Source: JADCRZ01 sp041751095
GTDB taxonomy: Bacteria > Bacteroidota > Bacteroidia > Chitinophagales > Chitinophagaceae
NCBI GenBank assembly: GCA_041751095.1
Contig: JBGSYC010000249.1
Location: 1-64,000, forward strand
Reading direction: 5' to 3'
Length of the DNA: 64,000 nt
Shown: in pieces, positions 25,810 to 35,695 of the stretch
How positions within the stretch are numbered: the first letter of the stretch is position 1
Layout of the letters: every line of letters begins with the position of its first letter
Translations under genes and position numbers: made by a program
Notes under the pieces: model-generated
Databases searched by the model: none
What the model was told of the DNA's origin: nothing
What the model saw: the letters and a program-made list of their open reading frames with translations, nothing else

Positions 25810-27984
25810 TTACAGGTTCCACCAGTAGTTGAACTTCAAAACCAATGCACGGCTTTTAACTGCAAAAGGGGTGGTAAAATAATTGTCTGTATATACGATG
25901 AACAGATCAGAAGCCGGTTTGTACCTCCATTGAAATCTTGTATTGATATTGGTGTTATTAAATTGCTGGTTGTATTGAAAATAAGTGGTAAAAAATAACT
26001 TATTGGTGAACGTTATATCTACTTTCGGCCCAACGATCCAGAACCTTGTCCGGCCCCAGGGTTGCGGCAGGAACAATTCATTATAGGTAGTGTTGAACGC
26101 AATATTTACAAAGGGTTGAAAACGGTAACCGATATCACTGGTGGCGGTGAACTTTGTGCCATCTGCATAATACCCGCCATAACGGAGCGAAAAGCTGTAC
26201 GTAAAAACGCTTTGGGGCTTGGAGACGTAATTTGCGCCTATAGTGTTCCATCTGTGTTGTGAGCCGGTACGCAGCATTTCTTTCCCGCTGTTTGTAGGAT
26301 CAAAAGGGAAAAGTAATTGCACAAAATCGTGTATGAACACGGGAGCAACGATGCTTTTATTCCTGAATGTTATTAAATAGGATAGCTGTGTTTCGTCATC
26401 TGTTTTATGATAGCTTTCATCAAAGAAATGGGTTGAGCTCAATTGAGGGCCGTGCGTAAGAACGGAGCTTCTTTTTGGGAAGAACATATAGGCTGCCTGC
26501 GGATTTATCCTTATGTACCCTTTCCTCGGCACATAACCCGCTTCTGCATTATAATTTTTACCCGCATATTCGTATACTCCGTTGATCAGCCATTTCCTGC
26601 CTGCATATTGAAGGTTAGCTGCTCCGGAGAAATCGTTACCTGCCTTTCCGGGGGTAAAAGATTTCAGGACTAAGCCTTTACCTGTCCACTTGTTGTTAGA
26701 AGAAGCAAGATTATATTCCAGGCCGATGTTCCGGTTGTATAACGAATATTTGGGGAGGGAGGAGTCTTTGTCCGAACGGTAGTTCAGTGATTGTTTGTTC
26801 ACGATCAAAACCCCGATATTGGATCTTGCAAAAACTTTTCTTTGCAAAGCGAAGACAGTAAAATGCTGGGAGGGTAAACCGGTGTAGTCCTGTTTTGCGG
26901 TTTTCATATCCAGTAAGCTCATCCGCCAGTTTTTATTGAGCTTGCCGCTTAACCTGGCGCCAAATTCAATGGGCACGCCAAGGCCGATCCTTCTTGAAAA
27001 AAAAGGCCGGAGATTAGCATACCCGAAATTGTTGAACTGGTCTCCGTTCTCTAAAAAGAACTGTCTTCTTTCGGGAAAGAATAATTCGTAGCGATCAAGG
27101 TTGGTAATCTGCCTGTCTACTTCCACCTGGGAAAAATCCGGGTTCACGGTCAGGTCGAGGTTTAGCGAGGAGGTTATGGCGACTTTGGCGTCCAATCCAA
27201 CACTGCGCCGATAACTGTTCGCCGAAGAGGCCTGGTAGTTTCTGGATACGCCAGTTAGCGCGTAGGGGATAAGGGAAACGTTCGCTCCCTGCACCGGGGG
27301 CGCATGGTCCCACACAAGGGTTCCGGTATACGCAAGAGAAGCCGTTGGAAATTGTCTTGGCACAGGAGCCCAGCTTGACTTCTCTGTAGATTTCAGGTCA
27401 TTGCGGCTAAAGTTTATTCCCCACCTCGTCAGGTCTTTTTTGTACCGGAGGGTTTTGAAAGGGATCGCCATTTCCAATACCCAGCGGTCATTGTACTGCT
27501 TCACTTCAGAGACCCATTTGTTTTCCCAGCTTAGGTCAACTTTACCTCCGTCATACATCAAACCATCCCACTGCGCTCCCGCGGCATTTGTTCCAAAAGC
27601 AAAGCCATTGGTCTGATCTTCAAACGGATCCATAAACAGTAAGAAGTTATCATTATTGACAAACCCAAAATCCCTGCGCAGCGATTCAACCATATCCGGA
27701 CCGGCCAAATAATTATAGCAAATGGCGTATACGTATAAATTATCCTGATCATATGCCATCCCTACTTCTGTTTTTACGTTCGCATAGCTGGTGTCCATGG
27801 GGTTCACCATATAAAAATCGCGGGCAACCTCAGCTTTCTGCCAGCCGGTTTCATTGATGATGCCATCTATTTTAAGCCGGCCGGTAACCTGATGGATATG
27901 AAGTTCATACGACGCATTCTTCTTCTGCCCAATGATTAACGGGGAATACAGAACGACAAATATTAAGAGTACAGGAATTTTCAA
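25810..27984 (-). CDS. DUF5916 protein with CBM9-like N-terminal domain
   Basis: A 724-residue outer-membrane protein: signal peptide to about residue 19, then a family 9 carbohydrate-binding-like domain (about 28-220: GRLKIDGIINETGWQKAE, DNLYVYAICYN, WVLEMAIPFKTLRY). A DUF5916 region follows (VNPDFSQVEVDRQITNLDRY, FFPERRQFFLENG), with repeated amphipathic strands to a C-terminal aromatic end (VLKFNYWWNL) that looks like a 16-strand-type barrel. Such proteins are common in Bacteroidota beside hydrolases and amidohydrolases. The substrate is unknown. It is convergent with the aminotransferase gene, 123 bp away. Confidence 0.85.
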   Translation of the reverse strand: MKIPVLLIFVVLYSPLIIGQKKNASYELHIHQVTGRLKIDGIINETGWQKAEVARDFYMVNPMDTSYANVKTEVGMAYDQDNLYVYAICYNYLAGPDMVESLRRDFGFVNNDNFLLFMDPFEDQTNGFAFGTNAAGAQWDGLMYDGGKVDLSWENKWVSEVKQYNDRWVLEMAIPFKTLRYKKDLTRWGINFSRNDLKSTEKSSWAPVPRQFPTASLAYTGTLVWDHAPPVQGANVSLIPYALTGVSRNYQASSANSYRRSVGLDAKVAITSSLNLDLTVNPDFSQVEVDRQITNLDRYELFFPERRQFFLENGDQFNNFGYANLRPFFSRRIGLGVPIEFGARLSGKLNKNWRMSLLDMKTAKQDYTGLPSQHFTVFALQRKVFARSNIGVLIVNKQSLNYRSDKDSSLPKYSLYNRNIGLEYNLASSNNKWTGKGLVLKSFTPGKAGNDFSGAANLQYAGRKWLINGVYEYAGKNYNAEAGYVPRKGYIRINPQAAYMFFPKRSSVLTHGPQLSSTHFFDESYHKTDDETQLSYLITFRNKSIVAPVFIHDFVQLLFPFDPTNSGKEMLRTGSQHRWNTIGANYVSKPQSVFTYSFSLRYGGYYADGTKFTATSDIGYRFQPFVNIAFNTTYNELFLPQPWGRTRFWIVGPKVDITFTNKLFFTTYFQYNQQFNNTNINTRFQWRYKPASDLFIVYTDNYFTTPFAVKSRALVLKFNYWWNL

Positions 27985-28120
27985 TAAAGATTTTCTTGTG
28001 GTTATTGAAGGGTAAACAAATTAAAGTTAATGTAATCACTTTTGCATGCCTGAAATAATAATTTACAAAGAGCATTTCAGGTGTTATTGCCACGATATTT
28101 GCCTATCTCTATACCCCGAG

Positions 28121-29668
28121 CTACTTTTTCTCTGAGTTGGAAACAAAAGCAATCCTTTTGCTGTCGGGAGCCCATGAATTTACATTGATTGTTCCCTGTC
28201 CGCCGTACAGGTACGCGACAACCCGTGGTGCGCCCCCGGAAACAGGCATCAGCCTTAACATGACTTTCTTGTACGAAGGATGTGAGTTGGGTGCAATATC
28301 TGTCGGGAACGAAATCATTATCATCCATTTTCCATCGGGCGAAATATGCGGAAACCAGTTATGATACTCATCAAACGTAAGCTGTTCATTAGCGGAACCG
28401 TCCGGCTTCATCCTCCATATCTGCATGGTTCCGGTGGGGTTGGCATTATAATAGATAAACCTGCCGTCAGGGGAGTATTCCGGCCCATCAACATGACCGG
28501 TGGTAATTGATGTTAACGCCTTTTCAGTTCCGGTATTGATATCCACTTTGTACAGGTTGAAAGTTTTACTTCCGTCCCTCAAACCCACTACCACCACCTC
28601 TTTGCCGTTTGGCGCCCATCCATGCCAATACGACGGCGATTGTTGGGTAACCTGCCTGGGAGTACCCCCTGACAGCGGCAGTACGTAAACAGTAGAACCT
28701 CCGGAGGGCATGCCCGCCCTGTTGTGGCTTATGGCAAGCATCCTTCCGTTAAACGAAATGCCATGATCGTTATTTATTTTATCCGCCTCACCGGTATTCA
28801 ATTTTTCAGGCGTTCCTCCTTCAACCGGAATGGTATATAACGCACCTCCCTCATTGTACAACAGCTTTTTGCCGTCTGGCATCCAGTTTGGTGCTTCGAA
28901 TTTGCCTGCCGACTCCCTGATCACGCTTCTTTTTCCATCAAACACATTCATTATCTCCAGCCGGCACCCTACTACTTCCCTCATCGTAGGTAATTTAACC
29001 TGGGGATTTGGATGATAACTTTCCGGAACAGGCTTATCAATACGAACATTCCACACACGCGCCTCCTCAACTTTATCAGGATCATGACTTGAAATGAATA
29101 AACCGGCTAATATCGAATCCTTCATAAAAGGCATGTGCTGTGTTGAAACTTCCTGGAGAGGTTCTCCATAGTTGGCTACCCTCATCGTAATGTTTTTGCC
29201 GCTTCTTTCTAACTGAACGGTGCGGAAAACTGTTTTCTTCGGATAGAATATTTCATCCTCCGGATCTCTCATGTAAGCCCCTCTTAGCAGTCTCCATTGT
29301 AGTACGGTAAGGCCATCGCCATGAACTACGGCGTTTACACTTGCAGCTCCCTCGTCAACAGATTCCCGTATCATCCAGCCTAATTTCCGGTGATCGTTTC
29401 CCTGGTCTCCTGAAAATTCAAAATTCGCCGTAAGAATAAAATTGCCGGTCATTCTTTTACACAGGTACTGGAATTCATCCCTGTTAAACCAGATATTGTA
29501 ACCGGAACCCTTTAGATAATAAGTCTGGGTAGCTTCGTCATATCTCGATGCTCCTCCATTTTTAGGCCGCCCGATATCCATAGCAAAATCAAAGATGCCT
29601 ATGTTTTTATGCTGCCCGGCGGCCGGGTTGTAAATACCTGTAATAAGCAATAGAAGAACAATTTTCAT
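28121..29668 (-). CDS. Exported DUF1349-like + TolB/PD40 propeller protein (paralogue A)
   Basis: A 515-residue protein; the start is the ATG at 29668, which opens the signal peptide (MKIVLLLLITGIYNPAAGQ) rather than the upstream ATG at 29737. The N-terminal part (about 25-220, with GSGYNIWFNRDEFQYLCKRM and HRKLGWMIRESVDEG) is a concanavalin-like DUF1349-type domain. From about 250 on come TolB-like PD40 repeats (APNWMPDGKKLLYNEGG, GPEYSPDGRFIYYN, FPHISPDGKWMIMI), a beta propeller. It is a paralogue of the divergently transcribed gene at 29936-31447. The function is unknown; a role in binding an extracellular polymer is a guess. Confidence 0.82.
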   Translation of the reverse strand: MKIVLLLLITGIYNPAAGQHKNIGIFDFAMDIGRPKNGGASRYDEATQTYYLKGSGYNIWFNRDEFQYLCKRMTGNFILTANFEFSGDQGNDHRKLGWMIRESVDEGAASVNAVVHGDGLTVLQWRLLRGAYMRDPEDEIFYPKKTVFRTVQLERSGKNITMRVANYGEPLQEVSTQHMPFMKDSILAGLFISSHDPDKVEEARVWNVRIDKPVPESYHPNPQVKLPTMREVVGCRLEIMNVFDGKRSVIRESAGKFEAPNWMPDGKKLLYNEGGALYTIPVEGGTPEKLNTGEADKINNDHGISFNGRMLAISHNRAGMPSGGSTVYVLPLSGGTPRQVTQQSPSYWHGWAPNGKEVVVVGLRDGSKTFNLYKVDINTGTEKALTSITTGHVDGPEYSPDGRFIYYNANPTGTMQIWRMKPDGSANEQLTFDEYHNWFPHISPDGKWMIMISFPTDIAPNSHPSYKKVMLRLMPVSGGAPRVVAYLYGGQGTINVNSWAPDSKRIAFVSNSEKK

Positions 29669-29935
29669 GGCGCCATATTTAAGGTTGATATCAGGAAGCC
29701 GGGGTTTTTGTATGCCGGTAAATGTTATTGTATTCAATCTAAGAATAAATATATTTTACTTCTTTCTACATTGCCTAAATTTAATAAAGTTAGATTTACC
29801 GGTTTCTATTTTGGATGAGGCTGTATAAAAGGCCGGTTTCAGCATCTCTGCGGAATTTCTGTAAAGATTCAGGAGAGGCTAAGGCGATGAGTCAATGGTT
29901 GACTTTCTCTCCATTTTATAAAATAAACATGCCGT

Positions 29936-31447
29936 ATGAAAATCTTTAAGGTGCCGGTAAATGTTCTCGTCATTCTTTTGAATATCGTGTCACTTGCTTC
30001 ATTTTCACAAAAAGTTGGCATCTTCGACGGGCATGCTGACATAGGAACCGGCGTGAAGCCAGGGTCTGCAACGTATATACCCGCGAGTGAGCAATACGTT
30101 GTATCCGGTGCCGGTTATAATATCTGGTTTGATCATGATGAATTTCATTTCTTATACAGGAAAATGAGAGGTGATTTTATTTTATACACACGTGCAGAAT
30201 TTGTAGGCTGGAACGGCGTAGATCCACATCGTAAAGTGGGCTGGATGGTTCGCAAGAGCCTTGATGGTAAATCTGCGCAGATAAATGCAGTTGAGCATGG
30301 AGACGGGCTTACGTCTTTACAGCTAAGAAGAACAGACGGGGCAATGACGGAAGAAATCAAATCCAAGTTAACCCACGCCAATGTAATTGAGCTTGAAAGG
30401 AAGGGAAATACCTACACCATGAGAGTGGCTAAGTTTGGCGAACCATTTATAACCGAACAGGTAACAGACTTAAATCTGGGTGATGAAGTATATGTAGGAT
30501 TATTCGTCGGGTCTCACCATGCGGATGTCGTCGAAACAGGCGTGTTTCGTGATGTGCGCATAACCGTCCCGGCTCGTGAGGGATTAGTTCCTTATAAAGA
30601 ATACCTGGGCAGTAACCTTGAACTGCTTGAAATAGCCAGCGGAAAACGCGAGATCATATATTATTCCCCGAAATCGCTGCAGGCGCCAAACTGGACTAAG
30701 GACGGCAGATCCCTGATTTACAACAGTGAAGGATTGATCTACAATTTTGACCTGGCCGCCCGCCAGCCGCTGGTATTGAACACCGGTGAAATAAAAAACA
30801 ATAATAACGATCATGTACTTTCCTTCGATGGCAGGATGCTTGGCCTAAGCAGCGGGGTGAAGGAGCTGGGAGGTTCCATCATTTACACGGTTCCGGTAAC
30901 CGGCGGCACTCCGAAGCAAATAACGCCACGTGGGCCATCTTATCTCCATGGCTGGTCGGTTGACGGGAAAAGCCTTGTTTTTACCGGACAGCGCGACAAT
31001 GAATTTGATATATATCTGGTTCCATCGGCAGGAGGTAAAGAGATACGACTTACTTCGGCGAAAGGGTTGGACGACGGACCTGAATTTTCACCTGACGGCA
31101 AATTCATTTACTTTAATTCCAACCGCACAGGCACGATGCAGATCTGGCGTATGAGACCTGATGGAACCGCCCAGGAACCCGTAACCGAAGGTGACTATCA
31201 CGATTGGTTTCCACATATATCACCCGATGGAAAATGGATCGCCTTTGTTTCGTTTTTAAAAGAGGAAGTAAAGTCAGATGATCATCCCTTTTACAAGCAC
31301 GTTTACCTGCGGCTGATGCCGGTTCAGGGCGGCAAGCCTAAAGTTATTGCTTATGTGTATGGTGGACAGGGAAGCATGAACACGCCGTCATGGTCTCCCG
31401 ACAGCAAAAGGCTTGCGTTTATCAGCAACACAACAGTACCTCAATAA
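29936..31447 (+). CDS. Exported DUF1349-like + TolB/PD40 propeller protein (paralogue B)
   Basis: A 503-residue protein with signal peptide (residues 1 to about 24, ending ASFSQ). It has the same two-part plan as the divergent neighbour: a DUF1349-like domain with GAGYNIWFDHDEFHFLYRKM and HRKVGWMVRKSLDG, then TolB-type PD40 repeats (APNWTKDGRSLIYN, GPEFSPDGKFIYFN, FPHISPDGKWIAFV). Conserved across both paralogues is a long block GTMQIWRM(K/R)PDG. About 270 bp separate the two starts, so both could share a regulatory region. The small GlcG/HbpS-like gene downstream begins 19 bp after the stop and is probably cotranscribed. Confidence 0.82.
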   Translation: MKIFKVPVNVLVILLNIVSLASFSQKVGIFDGHADIGTGVKPGSATYIPASEQYVVSGAGYNIWFDHDEFHFLYRKMRGDFILYTRAEFVGWNGVDPHRKVGWMVRKSLDGKSAQINAVEHGDGLTSLQLRRTDGAMTEEIKSKLTHANVIELERKGNTYTMRVAKFGEPFITEQVTDLNLGDEVYVGLFVGSHHADVVETGVFRDVRITVPAREGLVPYKEYLGSNLELLEIASGKREIIYYSPKSLQAPNWTKDGRSLIYNSEGLIYNFDLAARQPLVLNTGEIKNNNNDHVLSFDGRMLGLSSGVKELGGSIIYTVPVTGGTPKQITPRGPSYLHGWSVDGKSLVFTGQRDNEFDIYLVPSAGGKEIRLTSAKGLDDGPEFSPDGKFIYFNSNRTGTMQIWRMRPDGTAQEPVTEGDYHDWFPHISPDGKWIAFVSFLKEEVKSDDHPFYKHVYLRLMPVQGGKPKVIAYVYGGQGSMNTPSWSPDSKRLAFISNTTVPQ

Positions 31448-31466
31448 ATTTATTTCAGACTCACTT

Positions 31467-31913
31467 ATGGAAACAACAGACACCGGTAATATCATCAGGA
31501 GGATTATTGATGAAGCGGAAAAGCTGATCCCGTTTTATATGGAAAATGAGGAAGACAAAAGAATAGCTAATGGCAATGTAGCTGTTTGCATAATAGATAG
31601 CGGGGGAATAATTTACGGAAGAATGTTCGGCTCCAATAAAATAAGGGCAAGGGAATCATTCCGGGTGGCTTGGATAAAGGCAAGCCAGGTTCATATTACA
31701 GGAATGAAAACAGGGGAATATGAAAAGCTGGCTTTCAACAACGAAGTGGATGAAGATCATTATGGAATAGAAAGACCCGATTATATCGGATGGGAAGGCG
31801 GGCAGCCAATCGCCTTAAAAAATGGGGGCTGGCTTGCCGTAGGTTTTAGTGGATTCAGGGGTGTTATTGATTTAGAAATCATTATTAAAGCCCAGGCTGC
31901 GGCTGCAGTATAG
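31467..31913 (+). CDS. GlcG/HbpS-like protein (DUF336 family)
   Basis: A 148-residue protein from the ATG at 31467, chosen since the longer frame from 31413 runs back into the propeller gene. The pattern NVAVCIIDSGGIIYGRMFGSN, FRVAWIKASQVHITGMKTGEYEKL and a Gly-rich strand near the end (GGWLAVGFSGFRGVIDLEI) matches the GlcG/HbpS alpha-beta fold. Members bind heme in Streptomyces or accompany glycolate genes. No clear His ligand pattern is visible. It belongs to the paralogue B transcript. Confidence 0.65.
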   Translation: METTDTGNIIRRIIDEAEKLIPFYMENEEDKRIANGNVAVCIIDSGGIIYGRMFGSNKIRARESFRVAWIKASQVHITGMKTGEYEKLAFNNEVDEDHYGIERPDYIGWEGGQPIALKNGGWLAVGFSGFRGVIDLEIIIKAQAAAAV

Positions 31914-31982
31914 ACTCAAGACTCACCTTTTCCTTCCCGATGGTATGCAAGTTGTATTATACAGGTAAACTAGTATTTTTTT

Positions 31983-32093
31983 ATGAAAACTATTCTTATT
32001 GCAGCAACCATTACGGGCATTTTAGGGGCAATTGTCATGATCTATGTCAGTTACAGGGCCGCTGAATCTTTAGATTACGAACGGGGTTTTTAA
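31983..32093 (+). CDS. Possible 36-residue membrane peptide
   Basis: MKTILIAATITGILGAIVMI starts a single hydrophobic helix followed by a short charged tail ending YERGF. Small YtxH-type proteins begin this way, and it may be a shortened one. The frame continues open beyond the TAA for 62 codons, but that extension does not resemble a known protein. It lies between the GlcG-like gene and the ligD remnant. Confidence 0.4.
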   Translation: MKTILIAATITGILGAIVMIYVSYRAAESLDYERGF

Positions 32094-32278
32094 GCAGGAG
32101 GAGGAGATACGGGCTCCCATGACCCAGGCGTTGTCTATTTATCAGATGATCGAAAGCAAAAAAGCGGTCGTGTCCTTTTGTGTTTAACCACGGTTGATCA
32201 TTTGCGTTATATCCGGGCAGCGTGTCCTAAGTTTTACACATTGGGCAATGCGGGGTTTGTTTTATTTAAAGAAGATCG

Positions 32279-33508
32279 ATGAGAAAAGGCGGAGAAAACA
32301 AAGAAGGACAGTCTTCCGGCAGAGCCGCAATATCCGAAAGTCAGCGGCAGGAGACAAAGCCGGCAGAGAAGTTGATCATTGAACCTCCCGTGTTAGAAGA
32401 GAAAGACGCTGACATTGACGCATATATAAAGAAAGGTATTCCGGCAGAATTCCCTGGTGATGTCAGGCCTATGTTGGCAACCCTCGTTGACGAACCTTTT
32501 GATGAACCCGGGTGGATCTATGAAGTTAAGTGGGATGGGTACAGATATCCCGTAAATCATTGCTGAATCCAACAGATGAAACCCAGGTACGCAACATCAA
32601 CGGGAATAATGTCAGGTTCACAAACCTTAGCAAGATCTTCTGGCCGGAAGAAAAGATCACCAGGAGAGACATGCTCAATTTTTACTACCAGGTGGTTCCA
32701 TTTATGTTGCCGCATATGAAAGACCGGCCGCAATCTCTTAACCGTCATCCGCACGGCCTCTTAACCGTCATCCGCACGGCATTGAAGGTAAAAGTTTTTA
32801 TCAGAAAAACGTCACGGGGAAGGTTCCTGAATGGATCAAAATATTTCCCTATCACAGTGAAAGAGACGGGCGGGATAAAAACTTCCTGGTGTGCACCGAC
32901 GAAGCAAGCCTGCTGTATATCGCTTCCCTCGGGTGTAATGAAATGAACCCTGGAGCAGCCGGGTTCAGTTTCCGGATCACCCGGACTGGTGCATGATCGA
33001 TCTTGATCCGGACAAGAACACTTTTGCACAGGTAATCGAAGCGGCCCTGGTAACAAAGAAAGTCCTTGACGCTGCGGGGATACCATCCTGTTGCAAAACT
33101 TCGGGTTCAACCGGTCTGCACATTTATATTCCACTTGGGGCAAAATACACATATGAAGATTCCAAAGAGTTTGCCAGGTCGCTTGTAAAGATTATACATG
33201 CCGAAATTCCGGGGTTTACAACCATTGAGCGTTTAACAAAAGAAAGGCATGGTAAGATGTACCTTGACTTTCTCCAAAACCGCCCGCAGGCAACGATCGC
33301 GGCTCCGTACTCCATCCGGCCAAAACCTAAAGCCCCGGTGTCGACCTCCCTCCACTGGGAAGAGGTAAAAAAGGGATTAAAGATTCAGCAGTTCACCATC
33401 CATAATGTCGTTGCCCGGTTAAAACGGGAAGGCGATCTGTTTACGCGCGTTTTGGGTGAAGGGATTGATCTCGAACAGGCGCTTAAAAACCTGCAGGGTT
33501 TGAAATGA
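32279..33508 (+). pseudogene. ligD: ATP-dependent DNA ligase LigD (ligase-polymerase), dead
   Basis: LigD works with Ku in non-homologous end joining. What remains: a linker plus the start of the ligase domain (PMLATLVDEPFDEPGWIYEVKWDGYR, cut to its key part, the nucleotidyl Lys of EVKWDGYR). The rest of the ligase domain, about 250-300 residues, is deleted at about 32547. Then the polymerase domain: RFTNLSKIFWPEEKI, frameshifted by a 23-bp tandem duplication at 32735-32780, a later frameshift near 32947 in the NPWSSR block, and finally an intact stretch with the catalytic IDLDPDK and the C-terminus. At least three independent lesions show the gene is well past function. No ku gene lies nearby. 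Confidence 0.88.
32735..32780. repeat. 23-bp perfect tandem duplication in ligD
   Basis: The segment 32735-32757 is repeated exactly at 32758-32780 (each begins CTCTTAACCGTCATC). With one copy removed, the reading frame becomes QSLNRHPHGIEGKSFYQKN, the normal LigD polymerase sequence; 23 is not a multiple of three, so the duplication shifts the frame. Confidence 0.95.
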
Positions 33509-33872
33509 CGTTCTTTTCAAGCCCTAACCCCCGGTTTTATTGTTAAACTGCTGATCACTTTTCCCGAAAGAACATGCAATTACCAGTCACCGGGGGAATT
33601 GCCTCTATCGTAAGCCGGCGCTTGCTTTTCCGGGGGTTTATAAGAAAATTTGCGGTTAAAGCAGGAGAATTGTATATTCAGTTTTTACTCTGGTCATGAA
33701 CATTGTTTAGTGATTGATCCGGGCTGCGCTACGATGAGTACGATTGTTTGTTATTTGATCATTTTTGAAAATGTAACGGGCAAACAGGTATTGCAGGATA
33801 AATCAGCCTGAATTCAGAATTAAACTGTTCTTTCCCGGCTATGATTCTATTGTTAACAACTTAAAACGTTTT
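33509..33872. other. Intergenic stretch, no supported gene
   Basis: 364 bp between the ligD remnant and the Tat-exported isomerase-like gene. I see no frame with family resemblance, no exact -7 box and no hairpin-plus-T-run terminator. Confidence 0.55.
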
Positions 33873-34769
33873 ATGCAAAATACCAATAGTGGCGCTTCGA
33901 GGCGCGGGGCAATAAAAAAAATGGCTGCCGCCGGCGTGGCCGCTGTCACAGGAAACAGCCTCCTGAACAGAATATCAGCTGCTGAGACAGCTGTTGGACA
34001 TGATATGAAAGGAAGAGTGAATCATTCTGTGTGCCGGTGGTGTTATAGTAAAATTCCACTTGAAGACCTCTGCAAGGCGTCAAAAAACATTGGACTTTCA
34101 TCCATTGAGCTCGTTGGCCCCGATGAATGGCCGGTATTAAAAAAATACGGCCTTACTTCCGCACTTCCGTCGGGGGCGGGCATGGGCATCGAAAAAGGGT
34201 TCAATGATCCTCAATACCACGAAGCACTGGTGAAAAGTTTTGAGGAGGTGATACCAAAAGTTGCTGCTGCGGGTTTTAAACAGATCATTTGTTTTTCGGG
34301 CAACAGAAACGGAATGGCCGATGAGCAGGGCATAAAGAATTGTGCGGTGGGGTTAAAGCGCCTGATGCCTGTTGCCGAGAAACACAAGGTGAAAATGGTA
34401 ATGGAATTGCTGAACAGCAAGGTGAACCATAAAGACTACATGTGCGACCATACCGCCTGGGGAGCTGCATTATGTGAAGCGGTGGGCTCTGATCATTTTA
34501 CTTTGCTGTACGACATTTATCATATGCAGATCATGGAAGGAGACGTTATTGCGACCATAAATAAGTACAACAAATATATTTCGCACTATCACACCGGAGG
34601 TGTACCCGGGCGTGCTGAGATCGATGAGACACAGGAACTGAATTATCCTGCAATTATGAAAGCTATTGTTGATACCGGCTATAAAGGATTTGTAGCCCAG
34701 GAATTTATTCCCAAAAGAGAAGATAAGCTGGCCTCTTTAAAACAGGGTGTTCAGATTTGTGACGTGTGA
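33873..34769 (+). CDS. Tat-exported hydroxypyruvate-isomerase-like TIM-barrel protein
   Basis: A 298-residue protein. The N-terminus SRRGAIKKMAAAGVAAVTG is a twin-arginine signal. The rest is a xylose-isomerase-like TIM barrel: LEDLCKASKNIGLSSIELVG, EVIPKVAAAGFKQIICFSG, MVMELLNSKVNHKDYMCDH, LLYDIYHMQIMEGD and GFVAQEFIPKRE supply the Glu/Asp/His/Glu metal ligands of the hydroxypyruvate isomerase family. Substrate is probably a sugar or aldonic acid in the periplasm. It stands alone, convergent with the RDD gene. Confidence 0.85.
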   Translation: MQNTNSGASRRGAIKKMAAAGVAAVTGNSLLNRISAAETAVGHDMKGRVNHSVCRWCYSKIPLEDLCKASKNIGLSSIELVGPDEWPVLKKYGLTSALPSGAGMGIEKGFNDPQYHEALVKSFEEVIPKVAAAGFKQIICFSGNRNGMADEQGIKNCAVGLKRLMPVAEKHKVKMVMELLNSKVNHKDYMCDHTAWGAALCEAVGSDHFTLLYDIYHMQIMEGDVIATINKYNKYISHYHTGGVPGRAEIDETQELNYPAIMKAIVDTGYKGFVAQEFIPKREDKLASLKQGVQICDV

Positions 34770-34845
34770 AACGATAATTCGTTTCTTACTCCGGAATCCG
34801 GAAGGAACGCTGTTGTCTATCATTCGGTCAACAAATACCCGGCAA

Positions 34846-35571
34846 TTATTGGCCAGGAACACCTGAAGTAAGGTGATTATAATCGGTGAGAAGCAGCCGT
34901 AAAAATCTTTCAGGTTCAAGATCGGTGTTGATCTGTAAAGTCGTTTTGATCTTATCAGAGGCGTGCCTTGCCAGCGTTGTGTTGCCCGTTTTGTTTACAT
35001 TTAAGATCACCTCTTTGATCAGCTGCATGTCTGCGTCAGTAAGATTGCTCACTTCCGGGAATGAGACTTTATACACCTCATGTGCCTCAGCTGTATAAAT
35101 GGTTTGTTGAAAATCGGTGCGGGGGATGATCTTGATAACTGTAGTGCCGGCTACCAGGTCTCCGATCCGCTGTTTGCGGTCACTGACAGCCACAGCTATC
35201 AAACCACATAAAAAGCCGGTTAAATAAAAATCTACTGGCCTGAAAAGCCACCGGATCAGGTATTGCCCGATGGTTGGTTGCCCGCCGGTGAGGCTGACGA
35301 CTTTAATATTCATGACCCGTTTTCCCACCGTCTGTCCGTTCATGAGCACTTCACTGGCAAAGTCGTAAGTGAAAATGATGATCAAAAAAATGTAGAGCAA
35401 CAGGTCGCCGGATCGATATATGCTATTGTTGAAGTATACCGTTAGAAAGACTATCGCGAAAGCAGCTTTTATGAGTATGTCTACAACGGCGCCTGCCATC
35501 CGCTCACCTAAACTTGCCAGATCATATTCCAGCTCTATGTTCTGGGTGGTTGTAACTTTTATCGTATTCAT
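34846..35571 (-). CDS. RDD-family membrane protein
   Basis: A 241-residue protein. After a hydrophilic start (NTIKVTTTQNIELEYDLASLGERMAGAVVD), the RDD signature lies in the first helix region (ERMAGAVVDILI), followed by helices AAFAIVFLTVYF, LLLYIFLIIIFTYDF and DFYLTGFLCGLIAVAV, with the signature block GQTVGKRVMNIKVVSLTGG. RDD proteins act as membrane transport or scaffold components. It is divergent from the SpoIIM gene, and together they open the conserved RDD / SpoIIM / DUF4129 / DUF4350 / MoxR / DUF58 cluster. Confidence 0.88.
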   Translation of the reverse strand: MNTIKVTTTQNIELEYDLASLGERMAGAVVDILIKAAFAIVFLTVYFNNSIYRSGDLLLYIFLIIIFTYDFASEVLMNGQTVGKRVMNIKVVSLTGGQPTIGQYLIRWLFRPVDFYLTGFLCGLIAVAVSDRKQRIGDLVAGTTVIKIIPRTDFQQTIYTAEAHEVYKVSFPEVSNLTDADMQLIKEVILNVNKTGNTTLARHASDKIKTTLQINTDLEPERFLRLLLTDYNHLTSGVPGQ

Positions 35572-35695
35572 TATTATACTAATCGGTGATCTGGGGGAGG
35601 GCGTGAATCATTTCGCCGGGAGAATTATGTTACAAGTATATAAAAATTAAAACATTTACCAAATACCGTTTTTTCTGTTATCTTACGTTTAACCA

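Noticed and set aside
32094..32282. 62 open codons following the TAA of the 36-residue frame, in the same phase
   Set aside because: No start codon, no family resemblance, and it runs into the ligD remnant; stop-codon readthrough is not supported.
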